A stretch of DNA of 64,000 bases from Muricomes intestini (GCF_004346165.1 NZ_SLZZ01000013.1:32639-96638), one strand, 5' to 3'; shown: positions 1 to 9,380, counted from the stretch's first letter. Numbers and translations: made by a program. Notes: generated by a model not told the origin, from the letters alone.

Positions 1-64
1 CACGGGCACCTCCTGTCACAAAAATATGCTTTCCATCCAATCTCATTTTTTCAATAATACCCAC
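1..64 (-). CDS. Short-chain dehydrogenase/reductase, N-terminus only
   Basis: Read leftwards, the window edge carries the first 21 codons of a protein containing LDGKHIFVTGGAR. This is the first beta strand and the start of the TGxxxGxG nucleotide-binding loop of classical short-chain dehydrogenases, so an NAD(P)-dependent sugar or polyol oxidoreductase is likely. The GTG at 62-64 is preferred as start because AAGGAG lies nine bases upstream (74-79). An in-frame ATG at 44-46 has no good ribosome binding site. The gene follows a polyol dehydrogenase (255-1304) and may share its pathway, but it also has its own promoter-like signal at 167-194. The rest of the protein, including the catalytic YxxxK, lies outside the window, so substrate cannot be judged. 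Confidence 0.75.
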   Translation of the reverse strand, partial: MGIIEKMRLDGKHIFVTGGAR

Positions 65-139
65 TGCTTTTCGCTCCTTCCGTTCAAGACATAACCCGCC
101 GTCAGGTTCGTTACGCTTTTAACAAGTAATTTAGTAAAA

Positions 140-194
140 CAATTTTATAAAATTGATTTTAAATATATTATAGTTGTTCTTCGAGATTGTGCAA
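140..194 (-). promoter_or_regulatory. Promoter with palindromic operator for the SDR gene
   Basis: On the minus strand TTGCAC (189-194) and TATAAT (167-172) are separated by 16 bases, a good sigma-A promoter. A perfect 16-base palindrome, CAATTTTATAAAATTG (140-155), lies just past the expected start point near 160, where a repressor would bind. This suggests the SDR gene can be transcribed independently of the dehydrogenase before it. Which regulator binds is unknown; the ROK protein at 1341-2513 is the nearest candidate. Confidence 0.5.
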
Positions 195-254
195 TATGTA
201 AAATTACCCAAATATTGCTCTCTCTTTTTGTGTATATTAGCCAAGTCCCATGTC

Positions 255-1304
255 TTATTCCGCTATTTTCACTACTGCTTTTACAATTCTAGCTTTATCT
301 TTTACGCTTTCGTCCATAGCTTTCTGGATATCGTTGAAGTCAAAGATATGAGTAGCAATACCCTTCAGATTGACTTTTCCCTCCGCAACTGCCTCGATTG
401 CCATAGGATAAATATGACGGTATCTGAATACAGTCTTGAAGGTGACCTCTTTATCTAGGGCAAGGCTCATGGAAAGATTCATTTTGCCGGTCTTGCCATA
501 TCCCACGAGCACAATATTAGAGCCTTTTCTCACAACTTCGATTGCCTGATTCGTAGTAATTTCTGTTCCCGCCGTCTCAATAGCCAGATCGAAGCCTTCT
601 TCTCCCGTGATACGTTTTGCAGCTTCAATCACATCTTCCTGACTTGCATTGATGACACCCGTTGCTCCCAGTTCCATCGCTTTTTCCAAACGTTTTTCCA
701 TAATATCTACTACATAAACTTTAGATACTCCACAGGCTTTCAATGCCATCATGGACACCAGTCCGATACACCCGGCGCCAAACACCACTGCACACTGTCC
801 CGCATGGGCATCTCCCTGGCGTGCAGCATGGAACCCGACTGACAGAGGTTCAATCAGCGCCCCCTCCAGTGTGCTCACATTATCCGGCAATTTAAAGCAG
901 AGCGTCTCGGGATGTGCCACATATTCCTGGAACACACCATCTACAGGAGGCGTTGCAAAGAAAACAACATCCTGGCAGAGATTGTATTTTCCCTCTCTGC
1001 AGAATCTGCATTTTCCGCAGGTCTTTCCCGGTTCCAGCGCGACCCTGTCGCCCGGTTTCAGATACTTGACTTTCTTCCCAACTTCGACTACTGTGCCTCC
1101 CGGCTCATGTCCCAGCACAAAAGGAGGCTCTACAACATAATCGCCAATTCTTCCACTTTCATAATAGTGCATATCACTTCCGCAAATACCTACGTACTCC
1201 AGTTTCACCAAAACCTCTTCATCCTCAGGAACAGGAATCGGCCTTGTAGTGTATCCCATCTTCCCAATTCCGTTCATAACCGCTACTTTCATTGTTCCTT
1301 CCAT
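255..1304 (-). CDS. Zinc-dependent polyol dehydrogenase (L-iditol/xylitol type), MDR family
   Basis: A 349-residue cytosolic medium-chain dehydrogenase predicted to oxidise a sugar alcohol to a ketose with NAD+. The catalytic zinc ligands are visible as C41 (GICGSD) and H66-E67 (GHE). The structural zinc cysteines are C96, C99, C102 and C110. The Rossmann loop GAGCIG lies at 176-181. The motifs HYYESGRIGDYVV and FFATPP are typical of the sorbitol/xylitol dehydrogenase branch. The start has AAAGGAG seven bases upstream. It follows the ROK regulator by 36 bases and probably shares its transcript. It is a clear paralogue of the dehydrogenase at 9433-10470; the exact polyol cannot be read from sequence. 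Confidence 0.88.
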   Translation of the reverse strand: MEGTMKVAVMNGIGKMGYTTRPIPVPEDEEVLVKLEYVGICGSDMHYYESGRIGDYVVEPPFVLGHEPGGTVVEVGKKVKYLKPGDRVALEPGKTCGKCRFCREGKYNLCQDVVFFATPPVDGVFQEYVAHPETLCFKLPDNVSTLEGALIEPLSVGFHAARQGDAHAGQCAVVFGAGCIGLVSMMALKACGVSKVYVVDIMEKRLEKAMELGATGVINASQEDVIEAAKRITGEEGFDLAIETAGTEITTNQAIEVVRKGSNIVLVGYGKTGKMNLSMSLALDKEVTFKTVFRYRHIYPMAIEAVAEGKVNLKGIATHIFDFNDIQKAMDESVKDKARIVKAVVKIAE

Positions 1305-1340
1305 GTTCTTTCTCCTTTCAGCCCTCCCAAGTTATTTCTT

Positions 1341-2513
1341 CTAAATACTATTCATGAAATCTTCGATGTAAAATACAGCCGCCCCCAGCGCCGATGCTTC
1401 ATTTTGGAATGTACATACAGAAATATAATCCCCCGCACCTTCGAAAATATTCCTCCTGGCAACTTTGTCCCGAAGTTCACTGATATAGGGCTTCATACAA
1501 CTTCCAACATAACCCCCGAGAACCACTTCGCAGTCGAAACACATTCTCAGATTATCTACCGCAATAGACAGATCTTCTAGATATGTGTCCCATGCCTTCC
1601 TTATCTCTGGATTTTCCTTCTCCAATTCTACAAAGAACTGCTCCAGCTGACCATCGGTCTCTTTTGACAGGCGCAGAGCGGAACAATACGCATCCACACA
1701 GCCTTTCTTCCCACAGTAGCAGGTGTCCCCGTCTGGATGTATTGTAAGATGTCCAAATTCCCCACTATGCCAGTGATTCCCTATATACATGTTTTCAAAT
1801 ACACTTGTAGAATAGTCGTCATCTTCCATATACTCGGAAGAATTTTGAAACAGAATTGCCCCCCCCACTGTATTACTCAACGACAGGTAAACCAGATTCT
1901 CTTTTAGATATCCTAATCCCCATTCCGAGGCTGCCGCTGCACTGGCATCATTAATCAGAGTGCAGGGATAAGGAATATAGCGGGAAAACACATCTCCTGC
2001 TACATCGTATAAGTTCAATGCCCGTGAGTATGTAATATAATTTCTTGGCATATCCACTATGGCGGGAACCGAAATTCCGACACCTGTTACCTTATCCTTG
2101 TCCACCTGCTCTTCTTCAACAAACTCTTCCAGCACCCTGCCCAGAGTCTTAAAATATGCATCCTCAAATACAAATTTTTCCCGAAGACGTGCACTTGCTT
2201 TCACGGCCTTTGTCAAATCTGTCAGTACAATACCTATATGATTCTGTGTGATTTCGATTCCAAGTGCATATCGGATATCCTTCACTGTCGTAAGAGCCTT
2301 AGGCTTTCTGCCTCCATTGGACTCTAGTTCTCCCGCATCCAGAAGCACACCTGCTTCATTTAGTTCCCTCACAATTTGAAGAACCGTGGGGCTGCTCATG
2401 TGGAGTGCCGCAGCCACCTCGGGCATAGACGTCTTTTCTTTGCTGTTAATGTAGCGGAAGACCCTGTTACGATTTAATTTCTTTACCTCTGAGTTATTTT
2501 TGCTTTTCTTCAT
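1341..2513 (-). CDS. ROK-family transcriptional repressor (NagC/XylR type)
   Basis: A 390-residue regulator with an N-terminal winged helix-turn-helix (about residues 12-70, with the MSSPTV recognition region) followed by a ROK sugar-kinase-like domain. The ROK zinc site is complete: H255 and the C265-x-C267-x4-C272 cluster in TCYCGKKGC. The usual kinase phosphate loop is not conserved (EITQNHIG near residue 87), as expected for a regulator that binds sugar without phosphorylating it. It is first in a leftward unit with a polyol dehydrogenase and probably represses that unit and itself through the dyad at 2559-2581. Length is normal for the family. The inducing sugar is unknown. Confidence 0.88.
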   Translation of the reverse strand: MKKSKNNSEVKKLNRNRVFRYINSKEKTSMPEVAAALHMSSPTVLQIVRELNEAGVLLDAGELESNGGRKPKALTTVKDIRYALGIEITQNHIGIVLTDLTKAVKASARLREKFVFEDAYFKTLGRVLEEFVEEEQVDKDKVTGVGISVPAIVDMPRNYITYSRALNLYDVAGDVFSRYIPYPCTLINDASAAAASEWGLGYLKENLVYLSLSNTVGGAILFQNSSEYMEDDDYSTSVFENMYIGNHWHSGEFGHLTIHPDGDTCYCGKKGCVDAYCSALRLSKETDGQLEQFFVELEKENPEIRKAWDTYLEDLSIAVDNLRMCFDCEVVLGGYVGSCMKPYISELRDKVARRNIFEGAGDYISVCTFQNEASALGAAVFYIEDFMNSI

Positions 2514-2558
2514 GGTGCCTTCTCTTCTGCCTTGTTAAAACTTAAACATTATTTTCTA

Positions 2559-2623
2559 CTTTAATAAAATGTCTAATAAAGTGGTTGCAATAATAAAATA
2601 GCACTTTTATACAAACTTATCAA
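2559..2623 (-). promoter_or_regulatory. ROK promoter and downstream dyad operator
   Basis: On the minus strand TTGATA (2618-2623) and TATTTT (2595-2600) are spaced by 17 bases. The expected transcription start is near 2588. At 2559-2581, just downstream, an imperfect 23-base inverted repeat with outer arms CTTTA and TAAAG resembles NagC/XylR-type operators. This placement suits autorepression by the ROK protein. A separate perfect 18-base palindrome, AATTTCAAGCTTGAAATT, lies upstream at 2664-2681 and could be a second site. Confidence 0.5.
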
Positions 2624-2724
2624 TATTTTTATCTCTGATTTTATAGGTTTCGTCACTTTATACAATTTCAAGCTTGAAATTTTAGTACATTTTTTCTTAT
2701 CATAGTCACTATATATCCGTTGTC

Positions 2725-3798
2725 TCACATACAATATATGTCCGCTGCCTCATATGTGCCATAAGGGGTTGATATCACGCTGCACGGCCAGTTCCCAGTT
2801 CGTGTCAGAGTAATAACTCCGTTCTCTTCAAGGATAGTTGTTTCTTCACATTTAGTTCCCAGAATGGTAGGATTCCATGCATATGCCTGATTCCTGTGCA
2901 TAACAGAAGTCATTCCAGGAACAGCAACCCACTCTCTGCACTGATATCCCGTAGGCCCGCCCTGGTGATGAGCTTTCCACTCATCTTCCCAGCCAGCTTT
3001 ACAGTACAGTTCTTTCACACAATCAAAGTATTCGCCATAAGAAAGACCATCTCTCATCATGGTCTGCATGCAGGCAAAAATATACTGTGTTTTTTTACAC
3101 CGCTCTTTGATTTCCTCCGGAATATTACTAAAATACACAATCCTCGTCATGCTGATATTCAGTCCGTATTTTTCGCCCCCCAATACCACCATAAGACTTT
3201 TTTCAATCGGCTTATCTGTAGGAAAAGGATGGCGGTAATCCAATATCCTGGAATCAGAGCCTACCAGCACGCAATCCGGAGCGATTCCTTTTTGAATGCA
3301 AAGACTCTTGAGCAGACCGGCAATTTCGTTCTCCGTCTGCCCCGGCCTTGCGCTGTGGCACACATGCTCTGCGATTTTTGCACATTCCGTACCAATTGCC
3401 TTGTAGCGTAATTTTTCTTCCTCTGACAAAACCATTCTAAGCTCTATCAAACCTTCCAGTGCATTTTCCGTTCCCGCAATCCCGGTGTCAGATACGAATT
3501 TTCCTGGAGACACCAGCTCTCTTAGAGTTTCCTCTATAGACTCATACCAGGGAACCTCTATCACTGTTCCATGGAGAGGGTTCTGTTCTGCTCCCATGCG
3601 GGCAGCATCGCTGCTATCAGCCACCAGCCATACGTTTTCCCGGGTAATGACATAATAGGCAACACCTTCTGCATCGTTGGCAACTACATGGTTCTTCGCC
3701 CCCTGACTAATCCACGCATAGCTATCCCTTCTGCCCAGAATCACACCATCATAATCCTTCTGCCGCATCCATTCCCGGATTCTTTTTAATGTCTCCAT
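2725..3798 (-). CDS. M24-fold (creatinase/prolidase-like) protein lacking most metal ligands, paralogue 1
   Basis: A 357-residue protein with the creatinase N-terminal domain (about 1-125) and pita-bread domain (about 130-350) of the M24 family. In metal-dependent members five residues (D, D, H, E, E) hold two metals. Here the first Asp region reads VVLGG (204-208), the second ISMTR (215-219) where SDxTR is usual, and the His motif HxxGHG has become HHQGGPTG (277-284). The first Glu region reads WNP (308-310), and only the last Glu (KCEET, 316-320) remains. It cannot be an ordinary aminopeptidase. Creatinase is a known metal-free member of the fold. It ends the AraC-dehydrogenase unit and has a second copy at 19460-20554. 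Substrate unknown, perhaps a sugar derivative. Confidence 0.8.
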   Translation of the reverse strand: METLKRIREWMRQKDYDGVILGRRDSYAWISQGAKNHVVANDAEGVAYYVITRENVWLVADSSDAARMGAEQNPLHGTVIEVPWYESIEETLRELVSPGKFVSDTGIAGTENALEGLIELRMVLSEEEKLRYKAIGTECAKIAEHVCHSARPGQTENEIAGLLKSLCIQKGIAPDCVLVGSDSRILDYRHPFPTDKPIEKSLMVVLGGEKYGLNISMTRIVYFSNIPEEIKERCKKTQYIFACMQTMMRDGLSYGEYFDCVKELYCKAGWEDEWKAHHQGGPTGYQCREWVAVPGMTSVMHRNQAYAWNPTILGTKCEETTILEENGVITLTRTGNWPCSVISTPYGTYEAADIYCM

Positions 3799-3809
3799 AT
3801 CGCACCCGC

Positions 3810-4874
3810 CTATTCCATCTCATGATTGATGCAAACCTTACCGGTCTTTCCTGTTGCAAATACTTCAAATGCTTTATCCGTTTCTTTTAGCGGAAATCTG
3901 TGTGTAATGATGTCGGAAGGATGGATTTTCTTTCTGTCTAAGAATTCCACCAGCCTTTCCATATTTCCCACAGAAGTCACCCATGAACCGTGAAGTGTCA
4001 GGTTCTTATGAAGCAGAAGGGGGCTTGGCTCAAAGGTTACAGTTCCCTGCTCCCCGAGGAAAACAACATTTCCCCACATTCTGGCAACTTCCAGACACTG
4101 GTGCCTTCCGATGCTGCTTCCTGAGCAGTCAACTGCAGCTTCAACGCCCTTTCCCTCTGTCAGATTCATCACTTCACTGACTGCATGTTCACCGCCCTGC
4201 ACAACCTCATCTGCCCCGATTCTCTTTGCCATTTCCAGACGTTCGGGTGAGATGTCAACCCCAATAGCTTTCGCCCCCATTGCTTTGGCAAGCATAATTG
4301 CAGCCTGTCCTACAGGCCCAAGTCCCATAACCATGACGATATCTCTGCCGGAAACATTGGCTCTCAAAAGACCCTGATAAGCCGTTCCAAATCCGCAGGC
4401 TATCATGGCCCCGTCTTCATATGTCAGAAAATCCGGAAGATGAATACACGTACTTGTATCCGCTACCATATATTCTGCCAGTGCACCGTCCCTTTGCCAG
4501 CCGTATGCCCTCCGCTGGGGCTGCTGACAGTTGATAAAAAATCCTTTTTTACACTCATCACAATATCCGCAGCCCTGGATGTGATAAACCACTACTCTGT
4601 CACCTTCCTTGAAGTCTGTAACACCTTCTCCCACAGACACGACCTGCCCGCTTGGCTCATGTCCCGCAATGACATTGTCATACCTAGCTCCGCCGGTCTT
4701 ATCCGTATGCTCAAAATAAATATACTTCAAATCACTTCCGCAAAGACTCGCCGCTTTCATTTTCAAAAGAACCTGTCCATGTCCCGGAACCGGTACATCA
4801 CATTCACAGGACTCTACTTTTGCCCCTCCCGGCAGCTTCATGCCGAGCATTTTTTTAGGAATCTGCTGATTCAT
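3810..4874 (-). CDS. Zinc-dependent alcohol/polyol dehydrogenase, MDR family
   Basis: A 354-residue medium-chain dehydrogenase. Catalytic zinc ligands are C45 (SLCGSD) and H72-E73 (GHE); structural zinc cysteines are C102, C105, C108 and C116. The cofactor loop GLGPVG is at 184-189, followed by VDIS near 206, where the acidic residue suggests NAD rather than NADP. It is more distant from the other three MDR genes in this window and is nearer to the threonine/general alcohol dehydrogenase branch. The start has AGGAGG nine bases upstream. It lies between the AraC regulator and the M24-fold gene (11 bases before the latter), so it probably works on the same compound as the M24-fold protein. Confidence 0.85.
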   Translation of the reverse strand: MNQQIPKKMLGMKLPGGAKVESCECDVPVPGHGQVLLKMKAASLCGSDLKYIYFEHTDKTGGARYDNVIAGHEPSGQVVSVGEGVTDFKEGDRVVVYHIQGCGYCDECKKGFFINCQQPQRRAYGWQRDGALAEYMVADTSTCIHLPDFLTYEDGAMIACGFGTAYQGLLRANVSGRDIVMVMGLGPVGQAAIMLAKAMGAKAIGVDISPERLEMAKRIGADEVVQGGEHAVSEVMNLTEGKGVEAAVDCSGSSIGRHQCLEVARMWGNVVFLGEQGTVTFEPSPLLLHKNLTLHGSWVTSVGNMERLVEFLDRKKIHPSDIITHRFPLKETDKAFEVFATGKTGKVCINHEME

Positions 4875-4991
4875 AATTACCTACCTCCTATTTTTTAAGC
4901 ACAGTATAGCATCATTACATGACAAACTGAATTTCAAATCTTCTCTTTTCATGGACTATCTAACATCATACCAGTGTGCAATCCACAGGTA

Positions 4992-5882
4992 TCAGGGGGC
5001 AAAATATAAATAGTCACCTTTTTTGTACTCTTTTGGTGATACCCCTACTACTTTTTTAAATATCCGGGAAAAATAATAAGGGTCTGTATACCCCATCTTT
5101 GTGCTTACTTCATAGATATACATATCTGTTGACTGCAGAAGTTTACAGGCCTCCTGCATTTTAAGGTGCAGAAAAAAGTCTACGGGGGACCGCCCTGTCT
5201 GTTCTTTAAAAATGGAATTTAGATAGCTTTTGGAAAGATCTACTTCCCTGGATATTTCCTCCAGCGTGAGCTGCTTTGTCAGATTTTTATACATGAAACG
5301 GATGACCATTGTCACATGCTTATCCTGAACACTGCTTTCATCCACTTTTTCCCTGTAATAGACTTCTGCCAGGAGAAGCGAGAGCACCTGCGATAAATAA
5401 ATAAAATTTCCCATTGTATAATTTCGCTCTAGAACCCTGAAAATCAAGTTAAAAAAAACTGCCATACGGTTCTCACTGTATTTGGAATTAATCTGCACCG
5501 TCCTGCACTCATCCAGAGGAAAATATTTTGTATTCTCCCCTTTAAAATGAACCCACAATATACTCCATGGATCTTGATTATCTGCATAGTATTTATGCCT
5601 TTTCCCCCTTGGGATGCAAAAAGCCTCTGCCTTTTTTATAGAATAAGTTTTGCCGTCCACCTCTATGATTCCCTTCCCGTCTACACAGTAAATCAGAATA
5701 TACTGGTCGGCTCCCTCCTCACGTTCCCTATAATGAGCCCTTGCCTTCGGAAAGAATCCCACATCTGTCGGGTAAAGGATTCTCACAAGGGGATGCCCTG
5801 CATAGTCCGCAAAGGATTCCGTTGGGATAATAATATAGCGTTCATCCTTGAATCCGTCTGATTTTCCTGAAAATTCACTCAT
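4992..5882 (-). CDS. AraC-family transcriptional activator with cupin sensor
   Basis: A 296-residue regulator. The N-terminal half (about 20-140) is a cupin-like ligand-binding domain (YCVDGKGIIEVDGK, then FCIPRGKRHKY). The C-terminal 100 residues hold the two helix-turn-helix units of AraC proteins, ending with the signature GYTDPYYFSRIFKKVVGVSP. The start ATG has CGGAGG six bases upstream. The gene is divergent from the DUF5107/TPR gene at 6099 and is followed by a dehydrogenase and an M24-fold gene. It probably controls both directions in response to a sugar or glycoside; the ligand is unknown. Confidence 0.87.
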   Translation of the reverse strand: MSEFSGKSDGFKDERYIIIPTESFADYAGHPLVRILYPTDVGFFPKARAHYREREEGADQYILIYCVDGKGIIEVDGKTYSIKKAEAFCIPRGKRHKYYADNQDPWSILWVHFKGENTKYFPLDECRTVQINSKYSENRMAVFFNLIFRVLERNYTMGNFIYLSQVLSLLLAEVYYREKVDESSVQDKHVTMVIRFMYKNLTKQLTLEEISREVDLSKSYLNSIFKEQTGRSPVDFFLHLKMQEACKLLQSTDMYIYEVSTKMGYTDPYYFSRIFKKVVGVSPKEYKKGDYLYFAP

Positions 5883-5923
5883 ATTCTGCCTCCGAAAAAT
5901 GCTCGTGTTCTGTTGTTGGCTTC

Positions 5924-5952
5924 ACTATAGCATTTCTGTGGAATATTGTCCA
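5924..5952 (-). promoter_or_regulatory. Promoter of the AraC gene
   Basis: On the minus strand TGGACA (5947-5952) and TATAGT (5924-5929) are 17 bases apart, with an extended -10 TG upstream of TATAGT. It lies in the 216-base divergent region facing the DUF5107/TPR gene. The rightward promoter there is not clear: TATGCT- and TATATA-like boxes occur near 5990-6015 without a good -35, which is compatible with activator dependence. Confidence 0.5.
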
Positions 5953-6098
5953 TTTTTTTATAATTTATGCCATTCCAACTCTCTGCCTGCTATGCTACTC
6001 TTTATATACGATACCGTGAAATATATGCGCCGATACACCAAAGCCCGTGTAATTCACATCACGCCACATTTCAACGGAGTTCAGAAAGGAGTTATAAA

Positions 6099-9000
6099 AT
6101 GCAAGAAAATCGTGTTCATGTATGGGAGGAAACCATTATACTTCCTACTTATCCAGTCTATCCTCCGGAGAAGGCCCCTCTTTTTCTGGAAAACCGGGCC
6201 TATCAGGGAAGCACAGGAAAGGTTTACCCACTTCCCGTCACCGAAAAGATTTCTGACCAGAAAGAAGATATGGCTTATCACGCAGTTTTTCTGGAGAATG
6301 ATTTTCTTTTTATCATGATTCTCCCGGAATTGGGAGGGCGCATCCAGCGTGCCCTGGATAAGACCAACCAGTATGATTTTGTTTACTATAACCATGTTAT
6401 TAAACCAGCACTGGTAGGTCTTACAGGTCCCTGGGTCTCAGGCGGAATTGAATTTAACTGGCCTCAGCATCATCGGCCCTCCACTTATTCTCCTGTGGAC
6501 TTTTCCTTCCGGGAAAATGCAGACGGGTCAGCCAGCGTATATGTCAGCGAAATAGACAAGATGTACGGGACAAAGGGGATGGCTTCCTTTACCCTCTACC
6601 CCGATAAGTCTTATATCGAAATTAAAGGGCAGCTTTTCAACCGTACCGATTTACCCCAGACTTTCCTCTGGTGGGCGAACCCGGCTGTCCCGGTCAATGA
6701 CCATACATTTTCTGTCTTTCCGCCGGATGTTCATGCAGTGATGGACCATGGAAAACGGGCAGTTTCCACCTTCCCTGTCGCTACAGGAGAATATTACAAA
6801 TATGATTATTCTGCAGGGGTTGATATTTCCTGCTATCGGAACATAGAAGTGCCGACCTCCTATATGGCAGCTCATTCTGATTATGACTTTATTGGGAATT
6901 TTGATGAAAAAAAAGATGCGGGGCTGCTCCATGTAGCGGATCATCACATTGCACCGGGCAAAAAGCAATGGACCTGGGGGAACAGCGATTTCGGACAGGC
7001 CTGGGACAGAAATCTGACAGATGGGGACGGACCCTACATTGAGCTTATGACCGGGGTATATACCGATAACCAGCCTGATTTTACCTGGCTTAAACCTTAT
7101 GAGGAGAAAACATTCACACAATACTTTATGCCTTACAAACATGTCGGGCGCGTAAAGAATGCCACAAAAGATGCCGCATTAAACCTGGAGTTCGACAACG
7201 GACAATGTATGCTCAAAGCTTATGCCTCAGGTAAATATCCGCAGACCGTCATCAAGGTAATAAAAAATGATGAAATCCTGTTTTCGGACACCGCAGACTT
7301 ATCTCCTGATACGTATTATGAGGCCTCTTTTAATACTACTTTGACAGAGCTTACCGGATGTACTGCTGTGATTTTCGATAAAGACCAGAAGGAACTTGTG
7401 AGATATACTGCTGCTCCCCGGGAACTGGAACCCCTTCCTGCACCAGCAGCCGCCCTTCCTGCACCTTCGGAGCTGAAATCTGTAGAAGAACTTTACCTTG
7501 CCGCCGCTCATCTGGAGCAATACCGGCATGCGACCTTCCTTCCGGAAGATTACTATATGGAAGGGCTTCGAAGAGATACAACAGACATCAGATTAAATGA
7601 CGGTTACGGCATGCTTTTATATAAACAGGGACGGTTTCAGGAAAGCATTCCTTACTTTGAAAATGCCATTCAAAAACAGACCTGGAAGAATCCAAATCCG
7701 GCTTCCGGAGAAGCTTATTTTCACCTTGGACTTGCCCTTACTATGTGCGGGAATGATGAGGAAGCTTTTGATGCTTTCTATAAATCCACCTGGTGCGCCG
7801 ACACCCAGTCCTGCGGCTTTTACTGGCTGTCATGCCTGTCCGCCCGTAAAAAACGCTGCCAGGAGGCACTGGAATTTATCGACCAGTCACTTATAAGAAA
7901 CTGGCATAACATGAAAGCCCGAACACTGAAAGCAACTCTCCTTAGAGTGCTCTCCCGTGATAATGGAGCCTTCATTGAGGAAAGTCTGAAAATCGATCCG
8001 CTGGATCTTGGACTTCTTTATGAAGAAGCAATTGTCTCCGGTGACCGTGAATGCTGGGTAAAACAAATGCGTACTCCGGCCCATAATTATCTCGCTTTGT
8101 CTCTGGATTATGTCAAAGCAGGGTTTTATGAAGACGCTTTTTCAATCTTATCAGCATACAGGGAATCTTCCCCTATGGTTGCTTATTATCAGGGATATAT
8201 TCTGGGGAAAATGGGTGATATAGCTCAGGCCAAAGAGTATTATTCAAAGGGTGAAAAATGTGATTACAGCGGCTGTTTTCCGAATCAGCCTGAAGAGATA
8301 TTGATTTTGGAAGGTGTCATCGCCGCACTGCACAAGGCCCCAAATGCACACTACTACCTTGGCTGCCTCCTCTACGATAAGAGGCGGTACGAGGGCGCTG
8401 CTGCCCACTGGGAACTTGCACTGCTGCAGAATCCGGAATTTGCCATGGCAAGCCGGAATCTGGCAATTTATTACTACAACAAAGAACAGAATCTTCCAAA
8501 GGCTTTGGACTTTATGAAGAAAGCTTTTGCGCTGGAATCCACGTACCCCCGCTTTCTGCTGGAATACAACCAGCTGCTGGAAAAGATAAGGGTTTCCAAT
8601 GAAGGACGTCTCGTGCTCCTATCCGAACACCTGGATATGGTAAAAGAAAAAGATGCGCTGTATCTGGATTACATTACACTTTTAAACCTGACAGGACAAT
8701 TTGATCAGGCTCTGAAACACCTTTCTTCCCATCAGTTTCACCCCTGGGAGGGCGGGGAGGGTAAGGTAAGCAAGCAATACCGATATGCCCTGATCCATAA
8801 GGCAATCCGGCTGATTGAAAAAGGAGATTATGATGCAGCTATCGATTTACTGAAAGCTTCCAAAACCTATCCCCACAATCTGGGTGAAGGAAAACTCCCC
8901 GGGACACAGGATGCAATGGCCGACTATTATATAGGAAAAGCTTTCCTTGGAAAGCAGGATGTGGAATCTGCCAGGCAGTATTTCCACATGGCAGTTCAAA

Positions 9001-9371
9001 AAGAGGAAACACCCTCCAGTGTGCTGTACTACAACGATCAGCCCTCTGATTTCATCTTCTATCAGGCTTTGGCGAAAGAAGAATTAAAAGACACTGCAGG
9101 GGCAAAAAAATGCTATCACCAGCTTCTTAGTTTCGGACAAAAACATATATTTGATGAGGTTGATTTTGACTACTTTGCGGTCTCCCTCCCAGAAATTGAA
9201 GTATTCCCCTCACATCCTAAAGAAAGGAACCGACTGTACTGTATGTATCTAATGGCACTTGGGAATATTGGGCTGGGGCATATATCAGAAGCACGGAAGC
9301 TGCTGGGAGACATACTGGCAGAATCACCGGGGTATCAGGGGGCAATCGAACATTTAGAATATCTCAGATAA
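6099..9371 (+). CDS. DUF5107 domain protein with long TPR array
   Basis: A 1090-residue cytosolic protein (no signal peptide or membrane segment). The N-terminal part (about residues 20-400) is a DUF5107 beta-sandwich recalling aldose-epimerase/glycosidase-like folds, with GGIEFNWPQHHRPSTY, the WANPAVPVN stretch and GPYIELMTG as recognisable conserved features. From about residue 470 on, helical tetratricopeptide units follow one another (for example YHLGLALTMCGNDEEAFDAF). The start at 6099 has AAAGGAG seven bases upstream; a longer in-frame reading to 5967 has no ribosome binding site. It is the only rightward gene of module B, divergent from an AraC regulator. Such proteins cluster with sugar genes, but I know no proven activity. 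A sugar or glycoside enzyme with a protein-interaction scaffold is an inference. Confidence 0.82.
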   Translation: MQENRVHVWEETIILPTYPVYPPEKAPLFLENRAYQGSTGKVYPLPVTEKISDQKEDMAYHAVFLENDFLFIMILPELGGRIQRALDKTNQYDFVYYNHVIKPALVGLTGPWVSGGIEFNWPQHHRPSTYSPVDFSFRENADGSASVYVSEIDKMYGTKGMASFTLYPDKSYIEIKGQLFNRTDLPQTFLWWANPAVPVNDHTFSVFPPDVHAVMDHGKRAVSTFPVATGEYYKYDYSAGVDISCYRNIEVPTSYMAAHSDYDFIGNFDEKKDAGLLHVADHHIAPGKKQWTWGNSDFGQAWDRNLTDGDGPYIELMTGVYTDNQPDFTWLKPYEEKTFTQYFMPYKHVGRVKNATKDAALNLEFDNGQCMLKAYASGKYPQTVIKVIKNDEILFSDTADLSPDTYYEASFNTTLTELTGCTAVIFDKDQKELVRYTAAPRELEPLPAPAAALPAPSELKSVEELYLAAAHLEQYRHATFLPEDYYMEGLRRDTTDIRLNDGYGMLLYKQGRFQESIPYFENAIQKQTWKNPNPASGEAYFHLGLALTMCGNDEEAFDAFYKSTWCADTQSCGFYWLSCLSARKKRCQEALEFIDQSLIRNWHNMKARTLKATLLRVLSRDNGAFIEESLKIDPLDLGLLYEEAIVSGDRECWVKQMRTPAHNYLALSLDYVKAGFYEDAFSILSAYRESSPMVAYYQGYILGKMGDIAQAKEYYSKGEKCDYSGCFPNQPEEILILEGVIAALHKAPNAHYYLGCLLYDKRRYEGAAAHWELALLQNPEFAMASRNLAIYYYNKEQNLPKALDFMKKAFALESTYPRFLLEYNQLLEKIRVSNEGRLVLLSEHLDMVKEKDALYLDYITLLNLTGQFDQALKHLSSHQFHPWEGGEGKVSKQYRYALIHKAIRLIEKGDYDAAIDLLKASKTYPHNLGEGKLPGTQDAMADYYIGKAFLGKQDVESARQYFHMAVQKEETPSSVLYYNDQPSDFIFYQALAKEELKDTAGAKKCYHQLLSFGQKHIFDEVDFDYFAVSLPEIEVFPSHPKERNRLYCMYLMALGNIGLGHISEARKLLGDILAESPGYQGAIEHLEYLR

Positions 9372-9380
9372 CTGTGCAGT

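Noticed and set aside
912..1580. Rightward 222-codon open frame
   Set aside because: Spans the reverse of a dehydrogenase and the ROK gene; no ribosome binding site or recognisable domain.
2725..3798. Annotation as an active Xaa-Pro aminopeptidase
   Set aside because: Four of the five metal ligands of M24 peptidases are replaced.
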